A stretch of DNA of 64,000 nt from Diphasiastrum complanatum (GCA_029204225.1 MU832123.1:22035-86034), one strand, 5' to 3'. Positions 11,734 to 25,569 are shown, numbered from the stretch's first letter. Program-made: numbers and translations. Notes: generated by a model not told the origin, from the letters alone.

Positions 11734-12201
11734 TCTCGTTTCCTTGAACATGGGAAACGCTCCCTAGGAAACAGTCATTTCCCTGATGGGATTCCTTGAT
11801 GGGAAACACTTTGTTTCCCAGAACACCTTCTGTTGGGAAACATTTTTAACTCTTAAAAAATGACCTAGAATACTGCAACAAAGTATTTCGGCTGTAACCT
11901 CCAAACGAAGGGCACTCGGACTGTACCTGCAACTACGGTATAGCAAAACAGAGTGATTGCAGTGGAAAAAGTGTTCAGAGTGCGCCAAAAGTGATTTCAC
12001 CATTTCACTGAGCACGAAGTTGGGAGTTGATGACTGACTGCATTTCGGAAGGCGACGCCGATTTGGCTTTCAAATTGATGGAAAAGCGGCGAGTGGCCTA
12101 GTAAGGGAAAAAGTGCAGGTCATTATTTTCAACTTCTGATATCATTGTTGGCCTCGGCATACTATTTTTAGCCTACGGCAGAAGTTTCAAGTAGTTTTGC
12201 G

Positions 12202-15200
12202 ATGGCAAACATGGGAGAGTCCATTTTGAGTGAAAGTAGCAAATTGGACGGGATTTCCAACTATGCAGTGTGGAAATTCAAAATGAAAAACATACTGATG
12301 GAGAAAGACGTGTGAGAAGTCATCACAGGTGATGAGAGAAGGCCGCCAAATGAAGCGGATATCAAAGTGTTGGACAAAAAGATGAGGAAAGCTTTGACCT
12401 TCATTAACTTGTCAGTGAAGGATCACATCATTACCCACATTTGTGATGTTGTTACACCCAGACAGGCATGGGATGTGCTAAAGGAGCAGTTCGATACGTC
12501 AAATCTGTCAAGAATCATGTTTCTGAAGTCAAAGCTGAATAGTGCCCGCATGGAGCAAGGAGAGCACATTCAGACGTACATGACCAGAATCAAGGCAATG
12601 AGGGATGAACTGCATTCTATTGATGAGCGCATACGTGATGTGGAGCTGGTGCACAATGCATTGTGTAACTTTGCAGAACCCTATCAGATGTTTGTGAGCG
12701 GAATAGCAGCAAGAGAAAGATTGACAACCTTTGACGAGCTCATAGAAATCTTGATGCAGGAAGAACAACGGCGAGAAATGGTAAAAGCTAGACATCAAAA
12801 TACTGACGATCAAGCACTTGCGACACGCCAAAGACAAGGTAAGGGCAAGAGCAAGAAGAAGTCTAAGCAGCAATTTGCCAAGTCTCAGGAGGATGAGGGA
12901 TCTTCCAGTAAGACCAAAAAGAAAGACAAGTGCCTCCATTGTGGTAAAAAGGGCCATTGGAAGAGTGAATGTCGCAAATTCTTGGCAGAATAAGACAAGG
13001 GAAAACCAAAACAAGCAGGTAACCTTCTCGATGAGGGTGAGATTGAAGACTCTAGCATCTTCATATCTGCATTGTCATCTAATCAAGATGATCAAATGTG
13101 GTATATTGACTCGGGAGCCACAAGACACATGACAAGTAACAAGAATTGATTCAGTAGCTTGAAAGTGTTGGATAATGGAACGTCCATTTCACAAGCAAAT
13201 GGTGAGGTGTGAAGGATCAAGGGGATAGGCACCATTTCAGTCCAACTACCTGATGGAAAAAGTAGGATGATCAGAGAGGTACTTTACGTACCAGATTTGA
13301 AAAAAAATCTACTTTCTGTTGGAGTCATTACTGATCAAAAGTTGAAAGTAGAATTTGCCCATGATCGTTGCTTTGTGAAGGATGTGAACCAAAAGTTCAA
13401 AGTTATTGCGGATGGAGTAAGGGAGCCCAATACAAAATTGTACAGGTTGAATGCTACAATCAAGGGCAACATGGACTTGTATCGTCCATTCCATCGCAAA
13501 CTAAGTTGTGGCATAAGAGGCTTGGTCACTTGAACTTGGGAAGCCTCAGTTTGATAAGAAGATTGGAGATGGTAACATGATTGCCTACCATAGAAGATCA
13601 CTTGAAATCGATGTGTGAATCTTGTGTATATGGGAAGCAGCATCGAGAGAAGTTCAATAAAGGGGCTGTTGCAAGAGCAAAGAACATCCTGGATTTAATC
13701 CACACAGATTTATGTGGGCCTATGAGGACCATGTCCTTAGGTAAAGCCTTCTATTTCATGACCTTTACTGATGATATGTCATGTAAGACGTGGATCTACT
13801 TCTTGAAGAAGAAATCGAATGCATTTGACAACTTCAAGAGCTTCAAAGCATTGGTCGAAAATCAGACAGGTAGGAAGATCAAAGTCCTAAGATCAGATAG
13901 TGGAGGTGAGTACAAGTCTAATGACTTCAATGATCTTTGTGACCAATGTGAGATTAAAAGACAATTTACGCAAGCTCATACTCCTGCTCTCAATGGTGTA
14001 GCTGAGCGCAAGAATCGTACGATTTTGGAAAGTGCCAGATCTATGCTAGCTGAGATGAAACTACCAAAAGATTTTTGGTCAGAAGCATGTAGCACGATAG
14101 TCTATCTTCAAATTAGAAGTCTTACCATTGTCATACCAGAGATAACACTTGAGGAAGCATTCACGAAGAAGAAGCCAAAGGTGAACCACTTGCGAATCTT
14201 TGGATGTAAGGCTTTTGTACACGTTCCTAAGGAAGAGAGACGTAAACTTGATGTAAGAGCTATCAAGTGTATATTCCTAGGATATGATGATCGTGTGAAG
14301 GGCTATAGATGTTTTGATCTAGTGAAAAACAAAATCCATATAAGCCGTGATGTTATCTTTGATGAATCCAAGATGTATGAAGACGAGGATGTTGAGAAGA
14401 TAGATACATCCAGTGGGAGAGATGGTATAGTGAGGATACCACCTGATGATGATCCATTCATTGACCTTCCAAGTGATGAAAAAGAGGATACATCTCAAGA
14501 TACTACTACTCAACCTCAAGAGACGGGTTGGAGAGGTAGGGACAAACCTTTTGGTGCAAGAAGGATTGAAGTTGAAGGTGACAAACGCAAGGAGAATGAT
14601 GTAAAGTGGGATACATTTTCACCGGGAAGCCGATCACCTGACAGGAAGCTCCCTAAGTGGTTTGAGAGATTGTTGGAGAGCCGCGACATGGATGACTTTC
14701 TAGGATCATCTAGCCAGGGAGAGCTACGAAGATCAACAAGAGAGAAGACACAACCTGAAAGGTATGAAGCAAATTATGCTCTCCTATCTAGCATTATTCA
14801 AAGCAAAGAACCTTTGACTTATGGTGAAGCGAAGGATGATGACATTTGGGTCAAGGCCATGGGAGAGGAGATGGAGTCAATTGCTAAGCATAGCACATGG
14901 GACTTAGTAGAACCACATGTTGGCAAAAAACCCATTGGTTGCAAATGGGTATACAGTACTAAGTACCATGCAGATGGAAGGATAGCAAAGCACAAGGCAA
15001 GATGGGTGATTAAAGGGTATGCACAAAGTAAAGGCATCGACAATGTGAGACCTTTGCGTCGGTTTGTAAGTGGAATACTCTATGTCTACTTGTTATTTTA
15101 GCTTCACATTTTGGTTGGCCTTTGCATCAGATGGATGTAAATTCTGTTTTTCTAAATGGTGAGTTAGAAGAAGAGGTGTTCATGGATCAACCTGAAGGCT

Positions 15201-16243
15201 TTGTAGTGAAGGGACAAGAAATTAAAGTATGTCACTTGAAGAAAGCGCTTTATGGTCTTAAACAGGCACCACGTGCGTGGTATAGCAGGATTGATGTTGA
15301 TGACTTGATTATTACGGAAAATAATCAAGAGATGATAAATATGATCAAGAAAGATCTCATGGAACAATTCGAGATGACAGATCTTAGTCTAATGTATTAT
15401 TGCCTTGGAGTAAAGGTGTGGCAAAAAGGACACAAAGTGGGTTTAACACAAGTGAAGTATGTCAAAGAGTTGCTGCACAGGTTTAAGTTGCAGGACTGCA
15501 AACCAGTGAATACTCCTATTGAACCAGGTAAAAAGTTTTCTAAGCTTCATGAGTCACAGTCATTTGATGCTACGCTTTATAGGCAATTAGTAGGGAGCTT
15601 GATTTACCTTACCACGACTAGACCAGATATATGCTATGTTGTTGGCATTGTAAGTCAGTTTATGGCAGCACCTACAAAAACGCATTGGAAGGCAGCTAAA
15701 CGCATTTTGCATTATGTGAAAGGCACAACAGAGTATGGCTTGATTTACAGGAAGCATGATGGTTTACCTAAGTTGTGTGGCTATGTGGATGCGGACTAGG
15801 GAGGTGACTATGTTGATCGTAGATCCACCACAGGATATATATTCCAGTTTTGTGGTAATTGCTTTTCCTGGTCTAGTAAGAAGCAAAGTACAATTGCTCT
15901 TTCCACCACATAAGCAGAGTATAAGGCAATGTGTAGTGCTGCACAAGAAGCTATATGGTTGAGACAAATCTTGGAAGAAATTGGCATGAAGCAAAAAAAT
16001 CCCGCGACTTTACATAGCGACAGTCAGAGTGGCATTCAGCTAGCAAAGAATCCAATGTTCCATGCGAGAACTAAACACATTGAGATTTAGTATCACCTCA
16101 TATGTGAGAGGCTGCTGAGTCATGAAATTCATGTTGTTCATTGTAGCACAGAAGAACAACTAGCTGATATTTTCACTAAGCCACTTGTTGGAGAAAAGTT
16201 TGATAAGTTTAGATCAAAGCTTTATGTACTTAAAGTTTGTTAA
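12202..16243 (+). pseudogene. Ty1/copia element A gag-pol, disrupted
   Basis: Nearly the whole polyprotein order can be followed. Gag starts at ATG 12202 (stop TGA at 12313-12315 where Trp is expected), resumes from 12367, and ends in a CCHC knuckle (CLHCGKKGHWKSEC, about 12931-12972). Protease follows (WYIDSGATRHMTS, about 13100). A frameshift near 13490 leads to the pre-integrase motif LWHKRLGH. Integrase holds IHTDLCGPM, LRSDSGGEY and NGVAERKNRT within the 13581-15101 frame. RT is broken near 15045 and lacks roughly 50 residues just before the active site (SRI runs directly into DVDDLI near 15290). RNase H has a TAG at 15797-15799 where DW is expected. The frame ends VLKVC and TAA at 16241-16243. 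It is inactive. The gag-side leader extends upstream of 12202, but no 5' LTR adjoins it; the missing LTR appears inverted at 19310-19583. Confidence 0.93.
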
Positions 16244-16283
16244 CTTTAAAGCTATGTATATGACCGTATAAAGTAGACTCTAC

Positions 16284-16291
16284 TTTGAGAG
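16284..16291 (+). other. Polypurine tract of element A
   Basis: GAGAGAG-type purine run directly in front of the 3' LTR; it would prime plus-strand DNA synthesis. Confidence 0.6.
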
Positions 16292-16565
16292 AGTTAGAAT
16301 TAAAGTAGAATCACTGTGCTACTGTAATGTGGGTCCTATCAGTTGATAAGGATCAGTTGGCCTCGCCACGAGGCAACTCGACGGGACACGCGTCCTGCCA
16401 ATGACAACCTGGGTCATGCATGGGTTGCTTGAGTGAACAACTATATGTACAGTGTAATTTCGTTTTGAGAAATACAGTTGCTTTGTGAGCTTGCTGGTGA
16501 GAGTGTTTTCTGTTTGTGTTACTGTGTAGCATGATCTGTGTTCCTGTGCAAAGTAAATTCTAAGT
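16292..16565 (+). mobile_element. 3' LTR of copia element A, non-canonical ends
   Basis: This LTR is 274 bp, starts AGTTAGAATTAAAG and ends GTAAATTCTAAGT, with terminal inverted repeats AGTTAGAATT/AATTCTAAGT (9 of 10 match). It is followed by AGAGT (16566-16570). Its reverse complement recurs at 19310-19583, also 274 bp and bordered by ACTCT, the same target duplication on the other strand. The ends are thus set by length, inverted repeat, adjoining primer site and target duplication, and they are not TG...CA. Confidence 0.85.
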
Positions 16566-16939
16566 AGAGTACACGGCTTTGATCCGCAACTTATTGTACT
16601 CATTTATTTCTGTTTCGTTTTGAATCAATACTATCCTTTATTGCGTTCAGCTTTGTCTCAGAATGTATGCATTTTCTGGAGTTCTTCGCGACTAATTATT
16701 TGTCTGATAATTTGATGCTTAATTGTTTGGCTACGTAATCACTGTAGTACTGACGATTTCAAAGTTAGTTACTATAAGATCAAACGTGATTTCTATCACT
16801 ATTGTTTTTTTTGAAATTGATAGGTGTCATGCATTGTGAAAGAGGAAGATAGTTTATTCCGCCATGCACGAAAAGATTTCTTTCTAGACATTTGTTTCTT
16901 TTCGAACTAGACCTATCTTCACAACACCACTTTCTGACA
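16566..16939 (+). mobile_element. Inverted fragment of a family-B LTR
   Basis: This is the reverse complement of the first 378 bp of the family-B LTR (23211-23588), ending CTTTCTGACA. The next five bases (16940-16944, ACTTT) are the complement of AAAGT, which flanks the far end of element B at 24286-24290. It is therefore the outer part of the 3' LTR of element B, displaced and flipped by an inversion after A had inserted into it. Confidence 0.88.
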
Positions 16940-16944
16940 ACTTT

Positions 16945-18389
<1,445 letters not shown>

Positions 18390-18400
<11 letters not shown>

Positions 18401-18837
18401 AGTCACACGGGAAATCACACAGTGAATGAGTGTCCTCAATTGAAAAAATGAATGGAAATCAATATATGCCAATTGTGCAATTTGCCTGGTCATGAGACTG
18501 CTTTTTGCAACTTCAATCCTCGGATCATTCAGCAACGGTATGTCTAGATGGAATATCGAGAACCACATTATGGAGGAAATCCGACAATTAGACCTCGTCA
18601 ATCTACTCTTGGATACCCGGAACGATTAGCCTAACCTGCCCCACCAAAGCACCCCGCTCCTCCTACCAATTCGATGGAACCAGAACCTTACAGAGGTGCC
18701 GAGCAATGGAATTATAGTAATGATTATGAAGGTGGATCTTTAGAACAATATGCTATTTATGCTGCCGTGCAATAACAAGCATTTAGAGACTGGACCAGAG
18801 CACCACTTGGATGCACTGCTAGGGCGCCCTCCTCCTG
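18390..18837 (+). pseudogene. Zinc-knuckle (gag-like) protein fragment
   Basis: In the frame of ATG 18452 the sequence reads CQLCNLPGHETAFC, a perfect CX2CX4HX4C retroviral-type knuckle (18467-18508). In the same frame upstream is HTVNECPQLKK, which looks like the end of a first knuckle, followed by a stop at 18449-18451. Downstream it is Pro-rich and then acidic, with stops at about 18548, 18629 and 18773. Two knuckles followed by a Pro-rich tail suggest the gag C-terminus of a retroelement unrelated to A and B. A host nucleic-acid-binding protein fragment is the alternative. Confidence 0.5.
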
Positions 18838-19296
18838 AATTTTTACAGCTTGCAAAATGAATCAGTATAGAGAGAAATCTTTGATTTTGTGCTCCCAAAC
18901 CCCAAACCAGGGTTTTTCACACAAATCTATTCTTGGCTTCCAATTCACATTGTTCTGACAGGCCTACTCTCTTGCTCTGAGGTCGCCCTACTGCCAGAAC
19001 TTTGATGCTTCAATCCGTTTGTCAAATGGTGTCCGATTGAATGCACACTGACTGCAAACACCAAATAACATGCTTTGGAATTTCAAAATTCTGTTTGCTG
19101 AGGTTCTGATTCAGCCGACAACCCTTGTCTTTGAATCCTCACACAGTCTCAAGCTCACCAAGCTTCCGTGTGCTAAACTCTCTACACCAGTGTTTCTCCT
19201 TCTGTTTTCAACCCGCCGTAAACCCCGAACTCTCAGAAGACAGTTCTCCCGAAGCTCTCTTCAACGACGATGTTGTCCTGTGTACACTCCTTGTAT
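18838..19296 (-). mobile_element. Leader of element A, displaced part
   Basis: The minus strand following the primer site at 19297-19309 should be the untranslated leader of element A. The junction with the displaced flank of B lies somewhere in this interval and cannot be placed by eye. Confidence 0.4.
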
Positions 19297-19309
19297 GGCT
19301 CTGATACCA
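19297..19309 (-). other. Primer-binding site of element A
   Basis: The minus strand reads TGGTATCAGAGCC, a perfect initiator-Met-type primer site, directly adjoining the LTR at 19310. Confidence 0.92.
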
Positions 19310-19583
19310 ACTTAGAATTTGCTTTGCATAGGAACACAGATCATGCTACACAGTAACACAGACAGAAAACACTCTCACCAGCAAGCTCACAAAGCAACTG
19401 TATTTCTCAAAACGAAATTACATTGTACATATAGTTGTTCACTCATGCAACCCATGCATGACCTAGGTTGCCGTTGGGGGGACGCGTGTCCCGTCGACTT
19501 GCCTTATGGTGAGGCCAACTGATCCTTATCAACTGATAGGACCCACAGTAAAGTAGCACAATGATTCTACTTTAATTCTAACT
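19310..19583 (-). mobile_element. 5' LTR of element A, in opposite orientation to its body
   Basis: A 274-bp LTR identical in length to, and the reverse complement of, 16292-16565 with scattered substitutions. It is bordered by the primer site on one side and by target duplication ACTCT (19584-19588) on the other, where family-B LTR sequence resumes. Confidence 0.88.
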
Positions 19584-20358
19584 ACTCTATGCTATCTCTG
19601 AGCGACTAAAATGAAATTATGAATTAATGCGCAATGCTGATAAGCAGTAGCGCAATAGTAATCTCTAAAACAACTCTAAGAAGTAAGCTAGAATGCTCAG
19701 GAGTCTTCAAGCTCACAGGCTTGAGAGAGAGAGAGCTAACTATTCAAAAACTTCTTCTGATAATTCTGGTAATCTAATAATAATGATGTATGAATATGAA
19801 CAACTATTTATACTAAGAAATTAGGTCATCAATTGCGATTGCCAATTGGCTGTGATCCGTTGGCATCCATCCGATCCTTGTCATTGATTGCTGATAAGCG
19901 GTGAAATTGGTCGTAAATGTTGTGTCTGCATAAATGAACCAAAACTGTAGCTCTGCAGAAATGAACTAAAACAGCCACAAGCAACACTATCGGATTTTTC
20001 GCGAAAAAAATGAAGTGCTCTTAATTCTCATTCAGGATTGCCCCACACTTTGCCAGAGTCATTTCCTTGATATTTGAGGCTCTTCGAAAAAAGTGAAAAA
20101 TGCAACACTGTGATTTTACACGAGATTTCTAACAGGCGAAAAATACAAAAAAAGACGACACTGCATTTTTCAGCATGATTTCTAACAGGTGAAAAAGATG
20201 ACACTGTTGTCAACTCTGAGTATTTCTATAGACTGCATAAAAACACTTGTAATTCCGTAGACTATATAAAAACACGAAAAAAATCCACAGAACTAGATAA
20301 ACAATGGATGAAGATTAAAACCAATTAGACGATTGATAAGAAGGAAAATAATCCAACA
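19584..20358 (-). mobile_element. 3' LTR of element B, inner part
   Basis: Matches 23584-24285 of the 5' LTR and ends AATCCAACA. A TTTTTCGCGAAAAA dyad lies at 19995-20008, followed by the GACACTG...TTCTGACAGG repeats (about 20090-20215). The outer 374 bp is at 16566-16939, inverted. Confidence 0.9.
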
Positions 20359-20372
20359 CTTCCCCTTAATTT
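20359..20372 (-). other. Polypurine tract of element B
   Basis: The minus strand reads TTAAGGGGAAG directly before the LTR start TGTTGGA. Confidence 0.85.
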
Positions 20373-23002
20373 GCATCCTTGAATGCCTTGACCTTCAAAC
20401 TTAGTTCTACATAGAATCTTCTGTGTGACTCCAAACTTAATGCTTTAGTAAAAACATCCGTTGTCATATCTTGCGTTTTACAGTACTACAATCTGACCTC
20501 TTCATTGAGAACTTTGCTTCTAATGAAATGATACTTCAGTTCAATGTGCTTACTCTTGGAATGAAATCTAGGGTTGGTTGATAAAGTGATGGCACTTTGA
20601 TTATCACAAAATAATGTTGTCAGAGCATATTGATTCAGACCAATATCTGAGAGTAAATTCCTCAGCCAAATTGCTTCCTTTGTAGCTTGAGAGGCTGCGA
20701 TATACTCTGATTCAGTGGAAGATAGAGCTATTGAAGATTGTTTGCGACTGCTCCAGAAAATTGGACCATTGTTGAGAAAGAATGTAAATCCAGAAGTAGA
20801 TTTACGAGTGTCTACATCTCCTGCCCAACTTGCATCTGTATAACCATTGAGTAAATTGAGTTTGTCGTTGCCGATTGCTCCAATATAACAAATGCAAAAG
20901 TCCATAGTAGCTCGAACATATCTCATGACTTTGATAAGGCAGAAATGAGCTTCGTCCAGATCGGTCATGTCGAATTCGGAAGATAGCATTGTCTTGGCCT
21001 CTTTTATCAGATCGGTACTATTGTTGAAAAGCAATGTATCATCCACGTATAAAGTAATAATGATAAAAGGCTGCTGCACTGATTTGAAGTAAACGCTTGA
21101 ATCTGAAGAGCCAGACATGTAGCCGTGATCAATAAAGAAAGTATTGATCCTTTGAAACCATGCTCGAGCATATTGCTTCAAGCCATAAAGTGCCTTATGG
21201 ATTTTACACACATGATTGTGTTTACCCTTGATAATATAACCTTCGAAAAGCACCATGTAAATGTCTTCTTTGATAACTCCATTGAGATATGCTGACTGTA
21301 CATCCATTTGATGTACTTCCAAATCTGCTGCAGCGGCAAATGATAGCAAAAGTCGAATAGAAGAATGCTTGACTACTGGACTGAAGGTCTCAGTGTAATC
21401 GACGTTGTATACTTGAGAAAATCCTCTGGCTACAAGTCGTGCCTTTCTCCTGTTGATGCTTCCATCTGCGTTGTACTTGACTTTGAAACTTGTCGATATA
21501 CCGGTTAGGTGGTTTGTTTGTCCTTGATGATCTTCTAGGTAATATAGGAAGTTGATTATTTTCATCATATTGTAGTTGCTGATCTGCAGCATCATCATCT
21601 TCTGATTTGCCATTGATTTTTTGTTTGTCAAGAGTATAGGAGCTTGGACCTTCGATAGGAATAGTCGACTGGGAACTGGAAAGTTCAAAGCATCAGGAGA
21701 ATCTGATAGGTCGGCTACATGGGGGCTACCCTTTCCTTTAAGGTCTTGAAACTGATCTTCGATGAAGATGACATCCCGGCTAGTGAATATCTTCGACTCG
21801 ATGGGATCGAACTACTTGTAGGCTTGATCTGAAGTAGTGTACCCGATGAAAACACATTTGATACTCTGAAAGTCGAGCTTCTTCTTGAGATCATGAGGAA
21901 TCTACGCAAAAGCAGTACATTCAAAAACTTGTAAGTTTGATAAAGAAGGTTTGGTACCTGTCCAAACTTCAAATAGTGTTTTGTCTGAGAGGCCTTTAGT
22001 AAGACATCTGTTCTGAATATTGGTTGTTGTTGAAACAACTTAAGCCCATAAGCACTTCGGAAGTGTTGAATGTAATAACATGCACTTTGCCGATTCAACT
22101 AAGGTTCTATTCTTTCTCTCAACAAGACCATTTCACTGAGGCATATAGGAAGTAATGTATTGTTGCTCAATGTCGTTGTTAAGGCAGTAATCCTTGAATT
22201 TGTTTGAGATGTGCTTGGCTGCGTTCTTCGCTTGGAGAATTCGGTAATCCTTGATCTCATGGTTATTGCGCTTGAAATACCTGCAAAATATCTTCTTCTT
22301 TGACTATGGATCTGATGATTGTACTTGACTTTGAGTCTGTTTCTGATTCATTGCAGCCTTCTTGGAGCTTTTTTGCTTCTGTTACTTAGAGCCTTTGTTG
22401 ACATGTAGGGCATGAGAGGAGGAAGTAGACGAAGTGTCTTGACTTCTTCTATTGTCTTCTTGCAGCAACATAGTGATAACTCTAGTAAGAGTTAAATCTG
22501 AGTGTGTTGAAATGATCATCACCCAGTTCTCATATGTAGAGGACAAGCTTAAAAGCAATGTCATAATTGTGTCTCGATCGTCTATGACTGATCCGACAGC
22601 GGCCATCTATTGCAAGACATTCTTAAACTGGCTAATGTGACTCTGAAGAGAATCACCAGTAGACATCTTGAATGTGAATAATTTTCTTCGTAGATGCAAC
22701 TTACTAGTTACGTCCCTCATGTCATATAGTGAGTTTAGGATGTCCCAAACGTCTTTTGACGTTTTAGCTTCAGCTATGTGTCCAATCTGTGTATCTGATA
22801 TATTAAGAATAATAAGCGCAAAAGCTTTACCATCCTTTGATTTTTACTTTGAGTCGTCGTCTTCAGGTTTTACTATTGTACCTGTAACAAAATCTCATAA
22901 TTCGTTGGCGATTAACAAGGTCTTCATCTTTAATTTTCACAAATGATAATTGGATCCATTCAGCTTGTCTGCAATGAGACCGGCTTTACTTTGAGAATCC
23001 AT
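20373..23002 (-). pseudogene. Ty1/copia element B gag-pol, internally deleted
   Basis: Gag starts at ATG 23002-23000 (LIADKLNGSNYHLW) and runs with stops to about 22382 (DDRDTIMTLLLSLSSTYEN). A decayed knuckle (CRYFKRNNHEIKDY, near 22300) runs straight into the C-terminal half of integrase (NKFKDYCLNNDIEQQY, then NGLVERKNRTLVESAKC near 22115), so protease and the first integrase catalytic residues are deleted. RT occupies 21688-20940 (KARLVARGFSQVYNVDYTETF, QMDVQSAYLNG, LYVDDTLLF). About 90 residues are missing between DEAHFCL and KVMRYVRA near 20945. RNase H is well preserved (DASWAGDVDTRKSTSGF; SSTESEYIAA; FCDNQSAI). A TAG at 20486-20488 is followed by the remaining TTDVFTKAL tail. It is non-autonomous. 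Confidence 0.92.
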
Positions 23003-23155
23003 CTAGAACTTAGTCTGTCAATTGTATCAATGACGCTAAGATGCAGTAATGCCAACAATAGGAAAATCAATTCTCTGATACTGAAAGGTTGAAAAGAACT
23101 AAAAAGTATGATTGTCAATTTGATATCGCGAAAGATATCAAGTATTAGAGCTTTC

Positions 23156-23210
23156 GCTCTGATATCATGTTGGAATCAGATAAAGAAGTAGTGAAAATGC
23201 TCTGATACCT
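23156..23210 (-). other. Duplicated primer-binding site of element B
   Basis: Two decayed primer sites (plus strand GCTCTGATATCA at 23156 and GCTCTGATACCT at 23199) lie 43 bp apart; the first is followed by TGTTGGAATCAG, resembling a second LTR start. The outer one adjoins the real LTR border. Confidence 0.6.
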
Positions 23211-24285
23211 TGTCGGAAAGTGGTGTTGTGAAGATAGGTCTAGCTCAAAAAGAAACAAATGTTTAGAAAGAAATCTTTTCGTGCATGGCGGAATAAACTA
23301 TCTTCCTCTTTCACAATGCATGACTATGCCTATCAATTTCAAACAAAACAATAGTGATACAAATCACGGTTTGATCTTATAGTAACTAACTTTGAAATCG
23401 TCAGTACTACAGTGATTATGTAGCCAAACAATTAAGCATCAAATTATCAGACAAATAATTAGTCGCGTAGAACTCCAGAAAACGCATACGTTCTGAGACG
23501 AAGCTGAACGCAATAAAGGATAGCATTGATTCAAAATGAAACAGAACTAAATGAGTACAATAAGTTGGGGATCAAAGCCGCGTACTCTATGCTATCTCTG
23601 AGCGGCTAAAATGAAAGTCTGAATTAATGCGCAATGCTGATAAACAGTAGCGCAATAGCAATCTCTAAAACAACTCTAAGAAGTGAGCTAGAATGGTCAG
23701 GAGTGTTCAAGCTCGCAAGCTTGAGAGAGAAAGCTAACTATTCAAAAACTTCTTCTGATAATTCTGATAATCTGATAATAATGATGTATGAATATGAACA
23801 ACTATTTATACTAAGAAATTAGATCATCAATTGTGATGCCAGTTGGCTGGTGCTCCGCTGGCATCCATTTGGTCCTTGTCATTGATTGCTGATAAGCGGT
23901 GAAATTGGTCGTAAATGTTCTGTCTGCATAAATGAACCAAAACTGTAGCTTTGCATAAATGAACTAAAATAGCCACAAGCGACACTGTCGGATTTTTCGC
24001 GAAAAAAACGAAAAAAGTGAAGGTGCCCTTAAATCTCATTTAGGGTTGTCCCACACTTTGCCAGAGTCATTTCCTTAACATTTGAGGCTCTTTGGAAAAA
24101 GCAAAAATGTGACATTGTGATTTTACACGAGATTTCTGACAGGCAAAAAATGCGACACTGCATTTTTCAACGGGATTTCTGACAGGCAAAAAAGACGACA
24201 CACGGGAAAATCAACAGAACTGGATTAACAATGGATGAAGATTAAAACTGATTAGATGACTGGTAAGAAGGAGAATAATCCAACA
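23211..24285 (-). mobile_element. 5' LTR of copia element B
   Basis: The LTR is 1,075 bp; the plus strand runs from TGTCGGAAAG to AATCCAACA (inverted ends TGTYGGA/TCCAACA). AAAGT follows at 24286-24290, matching the complement at 16940-16944. It contains the dyad TTTTTCGCGAAAAA (23993-24006) and about three GACATTG/GACACTG plus TTCTGACAGGC repeats (24110-24200). The uninterrupted ACTCT at 23584-23588 marks the site where A inserted in the sister LTR. Confidence 0.92.
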
Positions 24286-24299
24286 AAAGTTGCTTGAAA

Positions 24300-25200
24300 C
24301 ACTCAAGGATTCATTCATATGACTATCTTAGCTATCACGAGCTTCACTTTCAAATATATCAAAGTGCTCAAAATTCTTTAATTTTTTATTCATGGATTAT
24401 TTTTTCCAAGTAAATCATCCAAGAATCGAAGAGAATAATGATCATCTGCAATCTCATCTCTAATTTCTTCAAGTAAACAAGAATCAACATCATCTAAAAC
24501 TGAAAACATTTCATTTTTGTCGACCTCTTTGTTCATCTCATAATCCTTGTCATTTTGGATGTTCTCTTTGTTGGAGTAAAATGCCATGAGTAGCTATTGC
24601 AGCTATTTACTTTTCTTTTTTGTGCATTAAATATATCTCATCTTTGTTGAGTAGTGGTTGGCATGTTTCTTCCTCTCCTTGAGAAAGAATTCACCATAAA
24701 TGCATGATCCATCACTGCACTACTAGAACTTTGAGCATCTCTTCTTAACTCTTCTTAGAAGAGAATTCCAGAAATTTTGTCCAAAGTGGGTGTCGTTTTA
24801 GTGTGCTCACCAATTATTCATAAGATTTTGCTAATCCATTGAGTGTAATACTTACCATATCCACATCTTCAATGAATTTTTGGACTACAATTAGTTAATC
24901 ATGTACCTCCTTGATCCAAGTCAAGTACTTTTTTCATGGTCTCACCTTCAGTCATCTTCATTGTGTGAAACCTCCACTTCAAAAACAATATTCGGGTCAA
25001 TGGCATAGCTTTGATCATGCTTTGTAATGTTTTCAATGCTAGAACAGTTGAAGTTTAAAGCACTAATGTGTGATATCAAGTTATTGTGCACCGACATGTT
25101 GATAAGGCACTTTGCAAGCCCTTTTATCAAAATGATTTTGCTTCTTGATAGATCCATTGTCATCATCTCCAAGCTCACCATGGCCTTGGGTTGTCCTAAA
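24300..25200 (-). pseudogene. Gag-like remnant of a further copia element
   Basis: Translating the minus strand around 24930-24750 gives YLTWIKEVHD, then KFIEDVDMVSITLNGLAKSYE and LVSTL, the layout seen in copia gag (UBN2-type) proteins, broken by stops. The open frames at 25181-24948 and 24587-24390 on either side may belong to it but show no recognisable motif. No knuckle, pol or LTR could be attached. Confidence 0.4.
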
Positions 25201-25569
25201 TGTCAAAATAAGGATTTTTAAGCAAAATGAGCTAAAACTTCAATCTATTTTTTTTTTACGAAGTTTAGGTGAATCTAAACACCTTCACCCTTCAACATTG
25301 CCAGCTCAACAAAAGAACCCCTTAACTTTACAAAAATGTATAAAGTTGAAGGTTAAGTGGCTTGGCTCTCTGAAAACCTTCAATCTTCTATTCACCAAAC
25401 GGACCTTCTAGTTGACAATTCAAACTTCAAATGCTATTTTCCAACCCTTTGTTAAACTTCTTCGCCAAACCAGTATGAAAACTCCTCTCCTCCTCCATGA
25501 TCCAATAGAAATGAAAGAGAGAATCTTGATGATTTCTCTGTTTGATTTTTCCATTTTAGAGTAATAATT

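Larger units (their letters stand above)
10008..11850. other. No gene recognised; diverged duplication and palindromes
   Basis: Two diverged repeats lie at about 10096-10166 and 10184-10250 (shared GGTGAATAA and AAGAAAGCA-type blocks). Three perfect palindromes built on GAAACGYG are listed separately. From 11735 to 11850 the motif GGGAAAC or its complement GTTTCCC recurs about six times. No supported coding frame. Confidence 0.45.
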
